DNA of 64,000 bases from assembly GCA_963814905.1 (NCBI GenBank), contig CAWFEM010000015.1, positions 434,001-498,000 on the forward strand, given 5' to 3'. A program made the translations under genes and the position numbers. Shown here in pieces: positions 43,624 through 52,796 of the stretch; position 1 is the stretch's first letter, and the number at the start of each line of letters is the position of its first letter. The notes beneath the pieces are model-generated. The model made no database searches, was not told where the DNA came from, and saw only the letters and a list, made by a program, of their open reading frames with translations. The stretch comes from DASWJZ01 sp963814905. Its GTDB lineage: Bacteria > Pseudomonadota > Alphaproteobacteria > Rhizobiales > Afifellaceae.

Positions 43624-43721
43624 TAGGGCGTTTCCATTACGATCAAATCGGAATGGATGCCCTATCCCTTGAGCATGATCTTATCCGAAAACCGGCATCC
43701 ACTTTTCGGGATCATGCTCTA
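43624..43721. repeat. Rhizobiales palindromic intergenic element, copy 2
   Basis: This copy has arms GAGCATGATC (43671-43680) and GATCATGCTC (43710-43719), with CCGAAAA (43685-43691) and TTTTCGG (43703-43709) inside. It fills the space between the convergent PAP2 and GapR genes. Its CTCTA end supplies the TAG stop codon of gapR, as copy 1 does for the acyl-CoA synthetase. Confidence 0.9.
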
Positions 43722-44033
43722 GGCCGCTTCCGACGCCGGCGCCATGCCGAGCGCGTGCAGATAGAGATCGAGCAGGGCCTCTTCCTCTTGCCGCTCGGCG
43801 GTGTCCTTTTTGCGCAGGCGGATGACCTGGCGCATGATCTTGGTGTCGAAGCCCTGGCCCTTCGCCTCTGCGAAAACGTCGCGGATGTCGTCGGCGATGG
43901 CTTTCTTCTCCTCTTCAAGCCGCTCGATCCGCTCGATCAGCGACTTGAGCTGTCCGGAGGCCACGGTCCCCGAACCGAGGGACGCGGAAGCTGCCGTGGG
44001 GGACATGTCGGCGGAAACGCCATTTTCGGCCAT
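43719..44033 (-). CDS. gapR: GapR family (DUF2312) nucleoid-associated protein
   Basis: From MAENGVSADMSP, with GAGGAG eight bases upstream, the protein has 104 residues. The conserved domain spans LKSLIERIERLEEEKKAIADDIRDVFAEAKGQGFDTKIMRQVIRLRKKD (given here as its main segments), an alpha-helical region. In Caulobacter, GapR dimers or tetramers bind overtwisted DNA ahead of replication and transcription and stimulate topoisomerases. The stop codon lies in the repeat. Confidence 0.92.
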   Translation of the reverse strand: MAENGVSADMSPTAASASLGSGTVASGQLKSLIERIERLEEEKKAIADDIRDVFAEAKGQGFDTKIMRQVIRLRKKDTAERQEEEALLDLYLHALGMAPASEAA

Positions 44034-44123
44034 ACGAAAACTCCTCATGCGATGCGTCCGGCGTGCCCGTCCGCTCCGCCGAGGTCAACACCTCACGGCC
44101 GGCAATCCTCACTATCCAAAGGG

Positions 44124-44432
44124 TCAGCCGTGCGCGGGTCGATTTTTCTCGAAATCCGCCTTCGCCGATGCCGGCGCGTCCGCCTGATATTTGGCGCGCC
44201 ACTCGTCGTAGGGCATGCCGTAGACGATCTCGCGGCTCGCCTCCTTGGAAAGCGCCAGGCCCTCGGCCTCGGCCGCTTCGCGATACCAGTTGGAGAGGCA
44301 GTTCCGGCAGAAACCGGCAAGGTTCATCAGGTCGATGTTCTGCACGTCGGTGCGTTCACGAAGATGCTCCACGAGCCGGCGGAACGCAGCCGCCTCAAGC
44401 GCCGTGCGTGTGGCGTCGTCCAAATCAGGCAT
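44124..44432 (-). CDS. DUF1244 family protein
   Basis: The 102-residue protein matches the DUF1244 pattern: AFRRLVEHLRERTDVQNIDLMNLAGFCRNCLSNWYREAA, with two nearby cysteines (CRNC), then REIVYGMPYDEWRAKYQ. The family is small and widespread in proteobacteria; its function is unknown. It overlaps the N-formylglutamate amidohydrolase by eight bases, implying translational coupling. It lies 90 bases before gapR. Confidence 0.88.
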   Translation of the reverse strand: MPDLDDATRTALEAAAFRRLVEHLRERTDVQNIDLMNLAGFCRNCLSNWYREAAEAEGLALSKEASREIVYGMPYDEWRAKYQADAPASAKADFEKNRPAHG

Positions 44433-45267
44433 GGTCCACTCCTTGCCCTTTCGCGTCGTCGTCGGAAGCCGAGCCGTAATGCCGGATTTGGTGCACTGAC
44501 GGGTCGGCGACGATCTCTTTCAGGATCGGCTCCAGCCGATCCGCCCATTCCTGCACGCCGGCCGGCGTGTCGATCAGGTCGTTACGCACTTCAAGCAGCG
44601 CATGCGCGAGCCCACGGCTCGTTCCATGCCGGTACATGGTGTCGTTCATCAGCGATCCCAAATAAGGCTCGTTATCGCCGATCCTGAGGCCATGCTCGGC
44701 GCTGAGCCCATCGAGCAGCGGGCGGGCAAGACGCGGGTCGCGGTCCCAGAGGATGCCGGCATGCCAGGGGCGCCGCGTGCCCTTCCAGTCCGGCGTGTAG
44801 GAGTGCACGGAGAAGAGCGCCGGGGGAACGCCGTTCCGCAGCATCGATTCAAGCCGCGTCTCGATCAGCGCGTGATAGGGCCGGTAGAAGCGCTTGAGCC
44901 GCCGTTCGCGCTCTTCGGCATCCGCGTGGCGATTGCCGGGAATGACCGCGCCGTCGGAAAGCCGCATCAGAAGCGTCGGGTCGTCCTCGCCGCGGTTCGG
45001 GTCGATCAGGAGGCGGGAGAAGCGCGTCAGGATCGCCGGCGCACGCAATCGCTCGGCAAGCTCGCGGGCGAGCGGATCGACGCCGATATCGTAGGCGATG
45101 TGGCGGCGAAGCTCCGTATCGGGAAGGCCGAGGTTGCCGTATTCCGGCGGAATGTGGTTGCTCGCGTGGTCGACGATGATGATCAGCCCGCCGGCGAGAT
45201 CGCCGTGGAGCTCCTCGTAGGAATCGGACCGTGGCGGAGACCCGGCGTCGGCCGGTTCCTTCTTCAT
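44425..45267 (-). CDS. N-formylglutamate amidohydrolase family protein
   Basis: The 280-residue protein has IIIVDHASNHIP near residue 28, the family signature, and DPNRGEDDPTLL plus LFSVHSYTP later. Family enzymes release formate from N-formyl-L-glutamate in histidine catabolism; no hut genes are in the window. The start is at the ATG following an SMK context; the longer open frame upstream overlaps the glycerate kinase in the other strand and is not coding. It is coupled with DUF1244. Confidence 0.88.
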   Translation of the reverse strand: MKKEPADAGSPPRSDSYEELHGDLAGGLIIIVDHASNHIPPEYGNLGLPDTELRRHIAYDIGVDPLARELAERLRAPAILTRFSRLLIDPNRGEDDPTLLMRLSDGAVIPGNRHADAEERERRLKRFYRPYHALIETRLESMLRNGVPPALFSVHSYTPDWKGTRRPWHAGILWDRDPRLARPLLDGLSAEHGLRIGDNEPYLGSLMNDTMYRHGTSRGLAHALLEVRNDLIDTPAGVQEWADRLEPILKEIVADPSVHQIRHYGSASDDDAKGQGVDHA

Positions 45268-45384
45268 GCTTTGGCGCGCCTCGGGAAGACGAAAACTAAC
45301 GGCTCGCATGGGGCCGCCACCGCATGATAGGGGGAGCCGCGCCCGCCTTCCAGTGCACGCCCGCACGCGTCCCGCGAATTGTCC

Positions 45385-46719
45385 ATGGCTCCACCCGCCG
45401 CTCCTCCTCCCTCCACGTCCGAGACCGCGCGTGCGCTCTGCCGGCGCATGTTCGACGCAGCGGTGGCGCGGGCGCAGCCGGCGATCTGTCTGCCGCCCAA
45501 TTTGCCGCAGGCACCGAAAGGAAGGCTCTTGGTGCTCGCCTGCGGGAAGTCCGGCGCGCACATGGCCGAGGTTTGCGAGGCGCACTATCTCGACGGCGGC
45601 GGCCTCGCGCCGGAGCGGCTCGTCGGCATCTGCGTGACACGGCACGGCTACGGCCGGCCGCTCCGCCGCATCCGCTGCGTGGAGGCCGGGCACCCGGTGC
45701 CCGACGCCGACGGCCTCAAGGGCGCCGCCGACACGCTCGCGCTCGCCGCGGAGGCCGGTCCGGACGACCTCGCCCTGGTGCTCATCTCCGGCGGCGGCTC
45801 GGCCAATTGGGTCGCGCCCGCGGAAGGGCTGACGATCGACGACAAGCAGAGGCTCACCAAAGCGCTCCTCGCCTCCGGCGCCCCGATCTCCGACATCAAT
45901 ACGGTCCGCAAGCATCTCTCGCGGATCAAGGGCGGACGCCTCGCCGCTCGCCTCTATCCGGCGCGGTCGCTGACGCTGGCCATCTCCGACGTGCCGGGCG
46001 ACGACCCTTCCATCATTGCCTCCGGCCCGACCGTGCCCGACCGGACAACCTGCGCGGATGCGCGCGCGGTGCTTGAGCGATGGGAGATCGCGATCCCTCC
46101 CAAGATCGGCGCGGTGCTGGACAGCGCCGCTTGCGAGACCCCGAAGCCGGGCGATCCGGTGTTTTCCACCGCCGATTATCGCATCGTCGCGCGCCCGGCG
46201 GATTCCCTTGAGGCGGCCGCCGCGATCGGACGCGATGCGGGATACGACGTCGCCGTCCTCGGCGACGCGCTCGAAGGCGAAGCCTCCGAGGTCGGAGCGG
46301 CCCACGGCCGCATGGCGCTTGAAGCGCTCGCCGCCGGTCGCCGCGTCATTCTCCTGTCGGGCGGCGAACTTACGGTCACCGTGCGCGGCAACGGCAAGGG
46401 CGGCCCCAACCAGGAATATGCCCTGGCGCTCGCGACTATCATCGATGGAGCGGACGGGATCACGGCGCTTGCCGCCGACACCGACGGCACCGACGGCGGC
46501 AGCGGCGCTTCGACCGACCCCGCCGGCGCGTTCGCAGATGCAACATCTGTGGCGCGTGGTATGGCGCAGGGCCTCAATGCCGCCAACTTCCTGAAAAATA
46601 ATGACTCAATGCGGTTTATTAACCGAATCGGTGACCTGCTGGTCACCGGGCCGACAGGGACAAACGTCAACGACCTGCGCTGTGTCGTCGTTGACAAGGG
46701 AAATGCCGACGGGCAATAA
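45385..46719 (+). CDS. ttuD: Glycerate 2-kinase, MOFRL family
   Basis: The 444-residue protein is of the type long called hydroxypyruvate reductase TtuD but characterised as glycerate kinase. It shows ACGKSGAHMAE near residue 53, LISGGGSANWVAP near 125, the MOFRL C-domain with LLSGGELTVTV and GGPNQEYALALA, and DTDGTDGGSGA. It makes 2-phosphoglycerate from glycerate, feeding enolase and pyruvate kinase. Its neighbour two genes later is pyruvate kinase. A TTG two codons upstream is an alternative start. Confidence 0.9.
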   Translation: MAPPAAPPPSTSETARALCRRMFDAAVARAQPAICLPPNLPQAPKGRLLVLACGKSGAHMAEVCEAHYLDGGGLAPERLVGICVTRHGYGRPLRRIRCVEAGHPVPDADGLKGAADTLALAAEAGPDDLALVLISGGGSANWVAPAEGLTIDDKQRLTKALLASGAPISDINTVRKHLSRIKGGRLAARLYPARSLTLAISDVPGDDPSIIASGPTVPDRTTCADARAVLERWEIAIPPKIGAVLDSAACETPKPGDPVFSTADYRIVARPADSLEAAAAIGRDAGYDVAVLGDALEGEASEVGAAHGRMALEALAAGRRVILLSGGELTVTVRGNGKGGPNQEYALALATIIDGADGITALAADTDGTDGGSGASTDPAGAFADATSVARGMAQGLNAANFLKNNDSMRFINRIGDLLVTGPTGTNVNDLRCVVVDKGNADGQ

Positions 46720-46766
46720 AGTTTAAGGATTTAGTAGGTATGCGCCCAACGGAGAAGGGTGGGGCA

Positions 46767-47213
46767 ATGAAGCTTCTCCGCCGCTGCGGAATCGTCGCCC
46801 TGTTGTGCGCAGCGTACCCGATTTTCGTCGCCACCCCCTCGAAAGCCGACCTCAGGGTCTGCAACAAGACCACGAGCCGCGTCGGGATCGCCATCGGCTA
46901 CAAGGCCGATCGCGACTGGACGACGGAAGGCTGGTGGACGGTCGATTCCGACTCCTGCGCCACGCTCCTCACCGGACCACTCAACGGCCGTTATTACTAC
47001 ATGTATGCCGTGGACTACGATCAGGGCGGCGAATGGGGCGGCAACAGCGCCTTCCTCTGCACGCAGGAGAAGGAGTTCACCATCCAGGGCGTCAGTGATT
47101 GCGTCGCCCGGGGCTATCAGAAGACCGGCTTCTACGAAGTCGACACCGGCAATCAGGAGAGCTGGACCATTCAGCTTACCGAGCCCACAAGCCGGGGTAT
47201 CGGAGGCCGATGA
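46767..47213 (+). CDS. Secreted DUF1036 family protein
   Basis: The 148-residue protein starts MKLLRRCGIVALLC with GGGTGGGG upstream; its signal peptide ends near residue 28 (SKA). The mature part reads DLRVCNKTTSRVGIAIGYK, followed by WWTVDSDSCATLLTGPL and YYYMYAVDY, the DUF1036 domain with paired cysteines. The function is unknown. Its stop overlaps the pyruvate kinase start by four bases, so the two are coupled, an arrangement found in other Rhizobiales. Confidence 0.9.
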   Translation: MKLLRRCGIVALLCAAYPIFVATPSKADLRVCNKTTSRVGIAIGYKADRDWTTEGWWTVDSDSCATLLTGPLNGRYYYMYAVDYDQGGEWGGNSAFLCTQEKEFTIQGVSDCVARGYQKTGFYEVDTGNQESWTIQLTEPTSRGIGGR

Positions 47214-48646
47214 GACGCCGTCGCAAGATCAAGATCCTCGCGACCCTCGGGCCTTCATCCAACACACCTGAAACGATCGAACTGCTCTACCAGGCGGGAG
47301 CCGATCTCTTCCGCATCAACATGAGCCACACCTCGCACGAGGCGCTCCAGGCTCTGGTCGGAATGATCCGTGACGTGGAGGCCACCTACGACCGCCCCAT
47401 CGGCATCGTCGCCGATCTGCAGGGGCCAAAGCTCAGGATCGGTAATTTCGAGAATGAATCCATCGAACTGATAAAGGGCCAGAAATTCGTCCTCGACGGC
47501 GACCCGGAGCCCGGCGACGTCGAGCGCGTCTGCCTCCCGCATCCGGAAATCCTTTCCGCCCTGGAGCCCGGCCACGCCGTGCTCCTGAATGACGGCCGCG
47601 TCCGCCTCAAGGTGCTGAAGGTGGAGAAGGACCGCGTCGTGACCGAGGTGGTGCAGGGCAAGACGCTTTCCGACCGCAAGGGCGTCAGCCTGCCCGACAC
47701 GATGTTGCGTTCCGGCGCATTGACCGACAAGGACCGCCGCGATCTCGACGCCGCGCTCGCCGCCGAGGTGGACTGGGTCGCGCTTTCCTTCATCCAGCGT
47801 CCCGACGACATCGCCGACGCGCGCAAGACGGTGAAGAACCACGCCGGCATCATGGCCAAGATCGAGAAGCCGCAAGCGCTGCACCATCTGGAGGCGATCA
47901 TCGAGCTTTCCGACGGCGTCATGGTGGCGCGCGGCGACCTCGGCGTGGAGATGCCGCTTGAATTGGTGCCCGGCGTGCAGAAGCAGATCACCCGCATGGG
48001 AAGGCGCATGGGCAAGCCCGTCGTGGTGGCGACGCAGATGCTGGAAAGCATGATCTCGGCGCCCGTCCCCACGCGCGCCGAGGTGTCCGACGTTTCGATC
48101 GCCGTCTTCGAAGGCGCGGACGCGGTGATGCTCTCGGCGGAATCGGCCGCCGGCGAATATCCGGTGGAGGCCGTCGCCACGATGAGCCGCATCGCCGACG
48201 CGGTGGAGGAGGATCAGCTCTACCCGTCGATCATCCAGGCGCAGCGGCCGGCACCGGAATCGACCGGCGCCGACACCCTCACCTTTGCGGCACGGCATAT
48301 CAGCGAGACGCTCGGGCTCGCCGCGATCGTCTGCTACACCACCTCAGGCTCGACCGGCATCCGCGCCTCGCGCGAACGGCCGGGGGTGCCGATCATCGCA
48401 CTGTCGCCGATGCGGCGTACGGCCCGTCGCCTGTCGATGGTTTGGGGGCTCCACTGCGTGGTGACGGAAGACGCGCGCGACATCGACGAGATGGTCCACC
48501 GCGCTTGCGCGATCGCCTTCCGGGAGGATTTCGCCGAGCCCGGCCAGCGCATCATCATCACGGCGGGCGTTCCATTCGGCACGCCGGGCGCGACGAACCT
48601 GTTGCGGGTCGCCTTCATCGGCTCCGACGGGATGACGGGTATCTGA
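47210..48646 (+). CDS. pyk: Pyruvate kinase
   Basis: The 478-residue enzyme starts MRRRRKIKILATLGPSSN. Conserved elements are RINMSHTSHE near residue 34, the catalytic-lysine segment KIEKPQAL near 220, MVARGDLGVEMP near 242 and KPVVVATQMLESM near 270. It converts phosphoenolpyruvate and ADP to pyruvate and ATP. The longer open frame upstream overlaps the DUF1036 coding region and is rejected. It is coupled with DUF1036. Confidence 0.96.
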   Translation: MRRRRKIKILATLGPSSNTPETIELLYQAGADLFRINMSHTSHEALQALVGMIRDVEATYDRPIGIVADLQGPKLRIGNFENESIELIKGQKFVLDGDPEPGDVERVCLPHPEILSALEPGHAVLLNDGRVRLKVLKVEKDRVVTEVVQGKTLSDRKGVSLPDTMLRSGALTDKDRRDLDAALAAEVDWVALSFIQRPDDIADARKTVKNHAGIMAKIEKPQALHHLEAIIELSDGVMVARGDLGVEMPLELVPGVQKQITRMGRRMGKPVVVATQMLESMISAPVPTRAEVSDVSIAVFEGADAVMLSAESAAGEYPVEAVATMSRIADAVEEDQLYPSIIQAQRPAPESTGADTLTFAARHISETLGLAAIVCYTTSGSTGIRASRERPGVPIIALSPMRRTARRLSMVWGLHCVVTEDARDIDEMVHRACAIAFREDFAEPGQRIIITAGVPFGTPGATNLLRVAFIGSDGMTGI

Positions 48647-48711
48647 CGCCTATCGACAGGGCTTACCGATAACAGGGCTGTCGAAATCGAAGGCCGCAGC
48701 GCCCAGCGCCG

Positions 48712-49296
48712 TCAGATGGAGGGGCCTTCGGTCTCCTTCTCCAGCTTCTTCAGCGTATCCTCGACCTGGCCAAGCCGCGGATCGATCTCCAGCGCATGCT
48801 TGAAGACGCGGATCGCCTGCTGCTTGCGGTCAAGCGCCTGCAGGATCATTCCGAATCCGGCCAGCGCTCCGAAGTGCCGCGGCTCAAGCGCCAGCGTCGA
48901 GCGGAGGTCGGCAAGCGAGGCGGAGTAGTCGTCGATCAGATAGTAGACGGTGGCGCGCTTGTTCCACGCCTCGGCGAAGTCCGGCTTGATGACGATGATC
49001 TGGTCGAGGAGGTCGAGCGCGAGCTTGTAGTTCTTCGCCTCTATCTCCTCCACCGCCCAGGACAGAAGCAGGTCTGCGGTGGCGCTGCCGGAATGGCTGA
49101 AGCGCCGGAGGATCTCCCGCTCGACGCGGCCGCCGGCCGGGCTCGTGGCGTTCTCCTTGAGCCGCGCGAAAAGATCGTCGAGCGACATCTCCGAGATGAT
49201 GCGCGGGGTGAGAAGCGGCCGTGCTCCCTCGATGTCGGCGCGTGCCGGCAGGGCGAACGAGACGGCGAGGAAAGCGGCAAGGATCAGCCAATTCAT
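48712..49296 (-). CDS. Secreted TPR-repeat protein
   Basis: The 194-residue protein from MNWLILAAFLAVSFALPARAD has a signal peptide. It contains about three tetratricopeptide repeats (for example AKNYKLALDLLDQIIVIKPDFAEAWNKRATVY shown in part, then FGALAGFGMILQALDRKQQAIRVFKHALEIDP). TPR proteins are adaptors; the partner is unknown. It is convergent with pyk. Its ribosome site is weak. Confidence 0.85.
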   Translation of the reverse strand: MNWLILAAFLAVSFALPARADIEGARPLLTPRIISEMSLDDLFARLKENATSPAGGRVEREILRRFSHSGSATADLLLSWAVEEIEAKNYKLALDLLDQIIVIKPDFAEAWNKRATVYYLIDDYSASLADLRSTLALEPRHFGALAGFGMILQALDRKQQAIRVFKHALEIDPRLGQVEDTLKKLEKETEGPSI

Positions 49297-49356
49297 GGCC
49301 GGGAGACTAAGCCGCCCGGCCGATGACGTCAAAACACGATCTTGAGGATGCGGCCG

Positions 49357-49387
49357 AACCGGCGACCCCGGGAGACCCGGGCCGGTT
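49357..49387 (-). terminator. Hairpin after rpmJ
   Basis: AACCGGC pairs with GCCGGTT and, inside, CCGGG pairs with CCCGG around an AGA loop. This gives a 12-bp stem with a four-base bulge, 12 bases after the rpmJ stop. No T-run follows. It is a likely but unproven terminator. Confidence 0.5.
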
Positions 49388-49399
49388 AACCCTGGCGGG

Positions 49400-49525
49400 C
49401 TAGCCCTGGCGCGCCTTGTAGCGCTTCTGCGTCTTGTTGATGACGTAGACGCGGCCTTTGCGGCGAACCAGGCGGTTTTCGCGGTGGCGCTTCCGCAGCG
49501 AGCGGAGCGAATTCTTGATCTTCAT
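49400..49525 (-). CDS. rpmJ: 50S ribosomal protein L36
   Basis: The 41-residue basic protein starts MKIKNSLRSLRKRHRENR and continues RRKGRVYVINKTQKRYKARQG. It lacks the Cys/His zinc ribbon, so it is the zinc-free (C-minus) form common in alphaproteobacteria. L36 helps assemble 23S rRNA. A longer open frame upstream (to 49612) adds non-conserved residues and is rejected. A GGGAAC site lies about six bases upstream. Confidence 0.93.
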   Translation of the reverse strand: MKIKNSLRSLRKRHRENRLVRRKGRVYVINKTQKRYKARQG

Positions 49526-49621
49526 GAGACTGTTCCCGCGCGCAGCCGCGCGCCAAAATCCGAGCGCTGCACATAGGGAATCCGGGGCCGAATTGTCAAT
49601 GGCCGGGGCCAAAAACCCGGC

Positions 49622-50797
49622 TCAAAGCGGTGTCGGCGCATTGCCTTCCGCCCGCATCTGCAGGCAGCGGAAGAGGTCCTCGTCGCGGATGAGGCCGCTG
49701 ACAGCGCCCTCCTCGCACACCACGAAGGGCCCAGTATGCTTCAGCCGGGCGTCGATGAGGGCGCGGAGCGGCGTATCCGCGCCGACCGTGATGACGGCGT
49801 GGCGCGGCGCGCTTTCCACGTCCTCCAGCGCCACTACCGGCACGACCTGCCCGTTGCGCTTCGCCTCGCCTGCCGCCGTCAGCGTCAGCTCCTCGTCGAT
49901 CCGCGTCTCGGCGCCGCTCTTCGGAAGCTCCTCGAACGACGTCATCACCTCCTGGGCGCGAAGCACGTTGAGCGGGTTCATATGGGCGACGAAGTCGCGC
50001 ACGTAGTCGTTGGCGGGCTTCAGCACGATGTCCTGCGGCGGACCGTATTGCACGATGCGGCCCGATTCCATGATGGCGATCCGCGTGCCGATCTTCAGCG
50101 CCTCGTCGAGATCGTGGCTGACGAAGACGATCGTGCGCTTCAATTGCCTTTGAAGCTCCAGGAGCTCGTCCTGCAGCTTGGTGCGGATCAGCGGGTCGAG
50201 CGCGGAGAACGGCTCGTCCATTAGGAGGATCGGCGCATCCGTGGCGAAGGCGCGGGCGAGCCCCACGCGCTGCTGCATGCCGCCGGAGAGCTCCTCGGCA
50301 TATTTCGTCGCCCAGGGCGTGAGCCCGACAAGCTCGAGCTGCTTCATGACGCGCTCGCGCCGCTCCTTCTCCGGCACGCCGGCGAGCTCCAGGCCGAAGC
50401 CGGCATTCTCCGCCACCGTCCGCCACGGCAGCAGCGCGAATTGCTGAAACACCATCGCCACGCGGTGCATGCGGATGCGGCGAAGCACGTCGGCGTCGCA
50501 GGCTGCGACGTCGACCATCTTGTCGTCCTCCCTGACGTGGACGGTGCCGCGGATCGGGCGGTTCAGCCCGTTGACGGCGCGCATCAGCGTGGACTTGCCG
50601 GAGCCGGAAAGCCCCATCAGCACCGTGACCTCGCCCTCGCCGACGTCGAGAGTGGCATCGGCGACGCCGAGGATCGCGCCGCATTCGGCAAGAATCTCGT
50701 TGCGCGTCTTGCCCTGATCGAGAAGCGTGAGCCCCTCCGTCGCGCGGTTGCCGAACATGATGTCGACGTTCTTGAAGGCGACGGCTGTCTCGGTCAT
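49622..50797 (-). CDS. choV: Choline/glycine betaine ABC transporter, ATP-binding subunit
   Basis: The 391-residue protein from MTETAVAFKNVDIMFG has Walker A GLSGSGKST near residue 64, the signature LSGGMQQR near 175 and Walker B ILLMDEPFSALD near 195. A C-terminal CBS-type region (about 290-390) is typical of ProV/ChoV and senses ionic strength in relatives. It energises uptake of choline or betaine. It lies 10 bases after choW. Confidence 0.92.
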   Translation of the reverse strand: MTETAVAFKNVDIMFGNRATEGLTLLDQGKTRNEILAECGAILGVADATLDVGEGEVTVLMGLSGSGKSTLMRAVNGLNRPIRGTVHVREDDKMVDVAACDADVLRRIRMHRVAMVFQQFALLPWRTVAENAGFGLELAGVPEKERRERVMKQLELVGLTPWATKYAEELSGGMQQRVGLARAFATDAPILLMDEPFSALDPLIRTKLQDELLELQRQLKRTIVFVSHDLDEALKIGTRIAIMESGRIVQYGPPQDIVLKPANDYVRDFVAHMNPLNVLRAQEVMTSFEELPKSGAETRIDEELTLTAAGEAKRNGQVVPVVALEDVESAPRHAVITVGADTPLRALIDARLKHTGPFVVCEEGAVSGLIRDEDLFRCLQMRAEGNAPTPL

Positions 50798-50807
50798 TGC
50801 GGAGGGC

Positions 50808-51662
50808 TCACTTGCGCTCGCCGCCCGGCGCATCGCCGATGCGGCAGACCCGGTCGAGGATGATGGCGAGCACCACGATGGCGAGGCCCGCCTCGATCCC
50901 CATCGGGATGTTGACCGTGTTCAAGGCGCGCACCACCGGCTTGCCGAGGCCGTTCGCGCCGATCAGCGCCGCGATGACCACCATCGAGAGGCAGAGCATG
51001 ATGCATTGCGTGAGCCCGGCCATGATCGACGGCCAGGCGGCGGGAAGCTCCACCTTCCAGAGAAGCTGGCGCTTGGTCGCGCCGAAGGCCTCGCCCGCCT
51101 CGATGAGCTGGGTCGGCACGGAGGTGATGCCGAGATGCGTCAAGCGGATCGGCGCGGGAATCGCGAAAATCACGGTGGTGATCAGCCCCGGCGCGAGACC
51201 GAGCCCGAAAAGCACCAGCGCCGGGATCAGATAGACGAAGGTCGGCAGCGTCTGCATCAGGTCGAGCACGGGCCGAAGCAGCTTGAAGAGCCAGTCGCGG
51301 TGCGCCGCCGCGATGCCGATCGGAACGCCGATCCCCATAGCGACGGCGGCCGAGCCGATGACCAGCGCCAGCGTCTCTATCGTCTCTTTCCACAGGCCCT
51401 GGTTCAGGATGTAGAGGAGGCCGATCACGACGCCGAGGGCGATCTTCCATGAGCGGTGGAGCAGGTAAGCGAGCCCCGCGATCAGAATGACCACGACCAG
51501 AGGAGGCGGCCACAGAAGCGCGTGGATGAACATCTCAAGGACGGTGGAGATGCCGGTGGACAGGCCGTCAAAAAACCAGTCGAGCCAAGTCGTGAGGAAG
51601 TTGAAGAACTGCTTGCCCCACTGGCCGACGGGAATCTTGTAGGCGGTGAACCACTTCTCCAT
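50808..51662 (-). CDS. choW: Choline/glycine betaine ABC transporter, permease subunit
   Basis: The 284-residue membrane protein starts MEKWFTAYKIPVGQWGKQFFNFLTTW (shown in part) and has about six helices. The EAA loop is in LIEAGEAFGATKRQLLWKVELPAAWPSIMAG (shown as a family signature). It is the ProW/ChoW type. It forms the membrane pore of the choXWV system and follows choX by about 98 bases, a gap rich in GC with no clear promoter. Confidence 0.92.
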   Translation of the reverse strand: MEKWFTAYKIPVGQWGKQFFNFLTTWLDWFFDGLSTGISTVLEMFIHALLWPPPLVVVILIAGLAYLLHRSWKIALGVVIGLLYILNQGLWKETIETLALVIGSAAVAMGIGVPIGIAAAHRDWLFKLLRPVLDLMQTLPTFVYLIPALVLFGLGLAPGLITTVIFAIPAPIRLTHLGITSVPTQLIEAGEAFGATKRQLLWKVELPAAWPSIMAGLTQCIMLCLSMVVIAALIGANGLGKPVVRALNTVNIPMGIEAGLAIVVLAIILDRVCRIGDAPGGERK

Positions 51663-51760
51663 GCGCTCTCCCCCCGCGGCGCGCCGCTACCTCCTCCACC
51701 CAACCCCCGGGAAGAGCGTCGGGGCCTGCGGCGCGCGGCCGCGGACCCCGTTCGCAAGCC

Positions 51761-52696
51761 TCAGGAGCCGAGTGCGCTCTTGACGGCCGCCATGGCGTCG
51801 CCGCCGTCATAGGTCGTCACGCCGTCGAGCCATGGCGTGACAGCGTCGGGATTGGCCTTCAGCCAAGTCATCGCGGCCTCGTTGGCGTCGGTGCCCTTCA
51901 GGATCTCGTCCATGATCTTGTTCTCCATGGACAGGCTGAACTTGAGGTTGGCGATGAACTTGCCGGCATTCGGACAGTCGTTCGTATAGCCGGCCCGCAC
52001 ATTGGTGTGGACGGTGGCGGCGCCGAAGCCGGAATCGCCCATTCCGTCGAGATAGGTGATGGCCATCTCGCCCATCACCGGATGCGGCGTCCACCCGAGG
52101 AAGACGATCCAGTCCTTGCCCTTCATCGCCTTCTCGGCCTGCGAGAGCATGCCGGCCTCCGACGATTCCACGAGCTCGAAGCCGTCGAGGCCGTTGGCGG
52201 CGTCGTCGATCATGCCGAGCACGATGCGGTTGCCGTCATTGCCCGGCTCGATGCCGTAGATCTTGTGGTCGAACTCGTCGCCGTGCTTGCCGATGTCGGT
52301 GAGGCTCTTAACGCCGGCGTCGGCGACATAGGTCGGGACCACGAGACCGTAGCCGGCGCCTTCGAGGTTCTCCGAGATCGACTCCACAGAGCCGTCGTCG
52401 AGGAAGGGCTGCACGTCGGCGGCCATGGACGGCATCCAGTTGCCGAGGAAGACGTCAATGTCCTTGTTCTTGAGCGAAGCGTAGGTCACCGGCACGGAAA
52501 GCACCTGCACTTCCGGATCGTAGCCGAGCGCCCCGAGGATGACGGAGGAGACCGCCGTCGTCGCCGTGATGTCGGTCCAGCCGACATCGGAGAAGCGCAC
52601 GGCCTTACAGCTTTCCGAATCCTGCGCGAGCGCGGAACCCGCCGATACGGCGACCGCCAGCGCCGCCAAGGCGCACCCCTTCACGAATACCTGCAT
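51761..52696 (-). CDS. choX: Choline ABC transporter, periplasmic binding protein
   Basis: The 311-residue protein has a signal peptide (MQVFVKGCALAALAVAVSAG..., cleaved near LAQ). The mature part shows the ligand-pocket pattern of ChoX/OpuAC: VGWTDITATTAV, LGNWMPSM and FLGWTPHPV with aromatic Trp residues that hold the quaternary amine. KIYGIEPGNDGNR is another hallmark. It is the first gene of choXWV and divergent from betI across the palindrome. GGAGGGA lies before the ATG. Confidence 0.93.
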   Translation of the reverse strand: MQVFVKGCALAALAVAVSAGSALAQDSESCKAVRFSDVGWTDITATTAVSSVILGALGYDPEVQVLSVPVTYASLKNKDIDVFLGNWMPSMAADVQPFLDDGSVESISENLEGAGYGLVVPTYVADAGVKSLTDIGKHGDEFDHKIYGIEPGNDGNRIVLGMIDDAANGLDGFELVESSEAGMLSQAEKAMKGKDWIVFLGWTPHPVMGEMAITYLDGMGDSGFGAATVHTNVRAGYTNDCPNAGKFIANLKFSLSMENKIMDEILKGTDANEAAMTWLKANPDAVTPWLDGVTTYDGGDAMAAVKSALGS

Positions 52697-52796
52697 GGAA
52701 TCTCCCTCCGACCTGGCTGCGCGACCGCCCTTCCGAAGCCGGCGGCTGCGCCTCTAGGCCATCGAAACATCAATGCCAAACCCTGGCAAGCGTATC

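Noticed and set aside
48654..48683. Inverted repeat CGACAG...CTGTCG after pyruvate kinase considered as a terminator.
   Set aside because: Only six base pairs around an 18-base loop and no T-tract.
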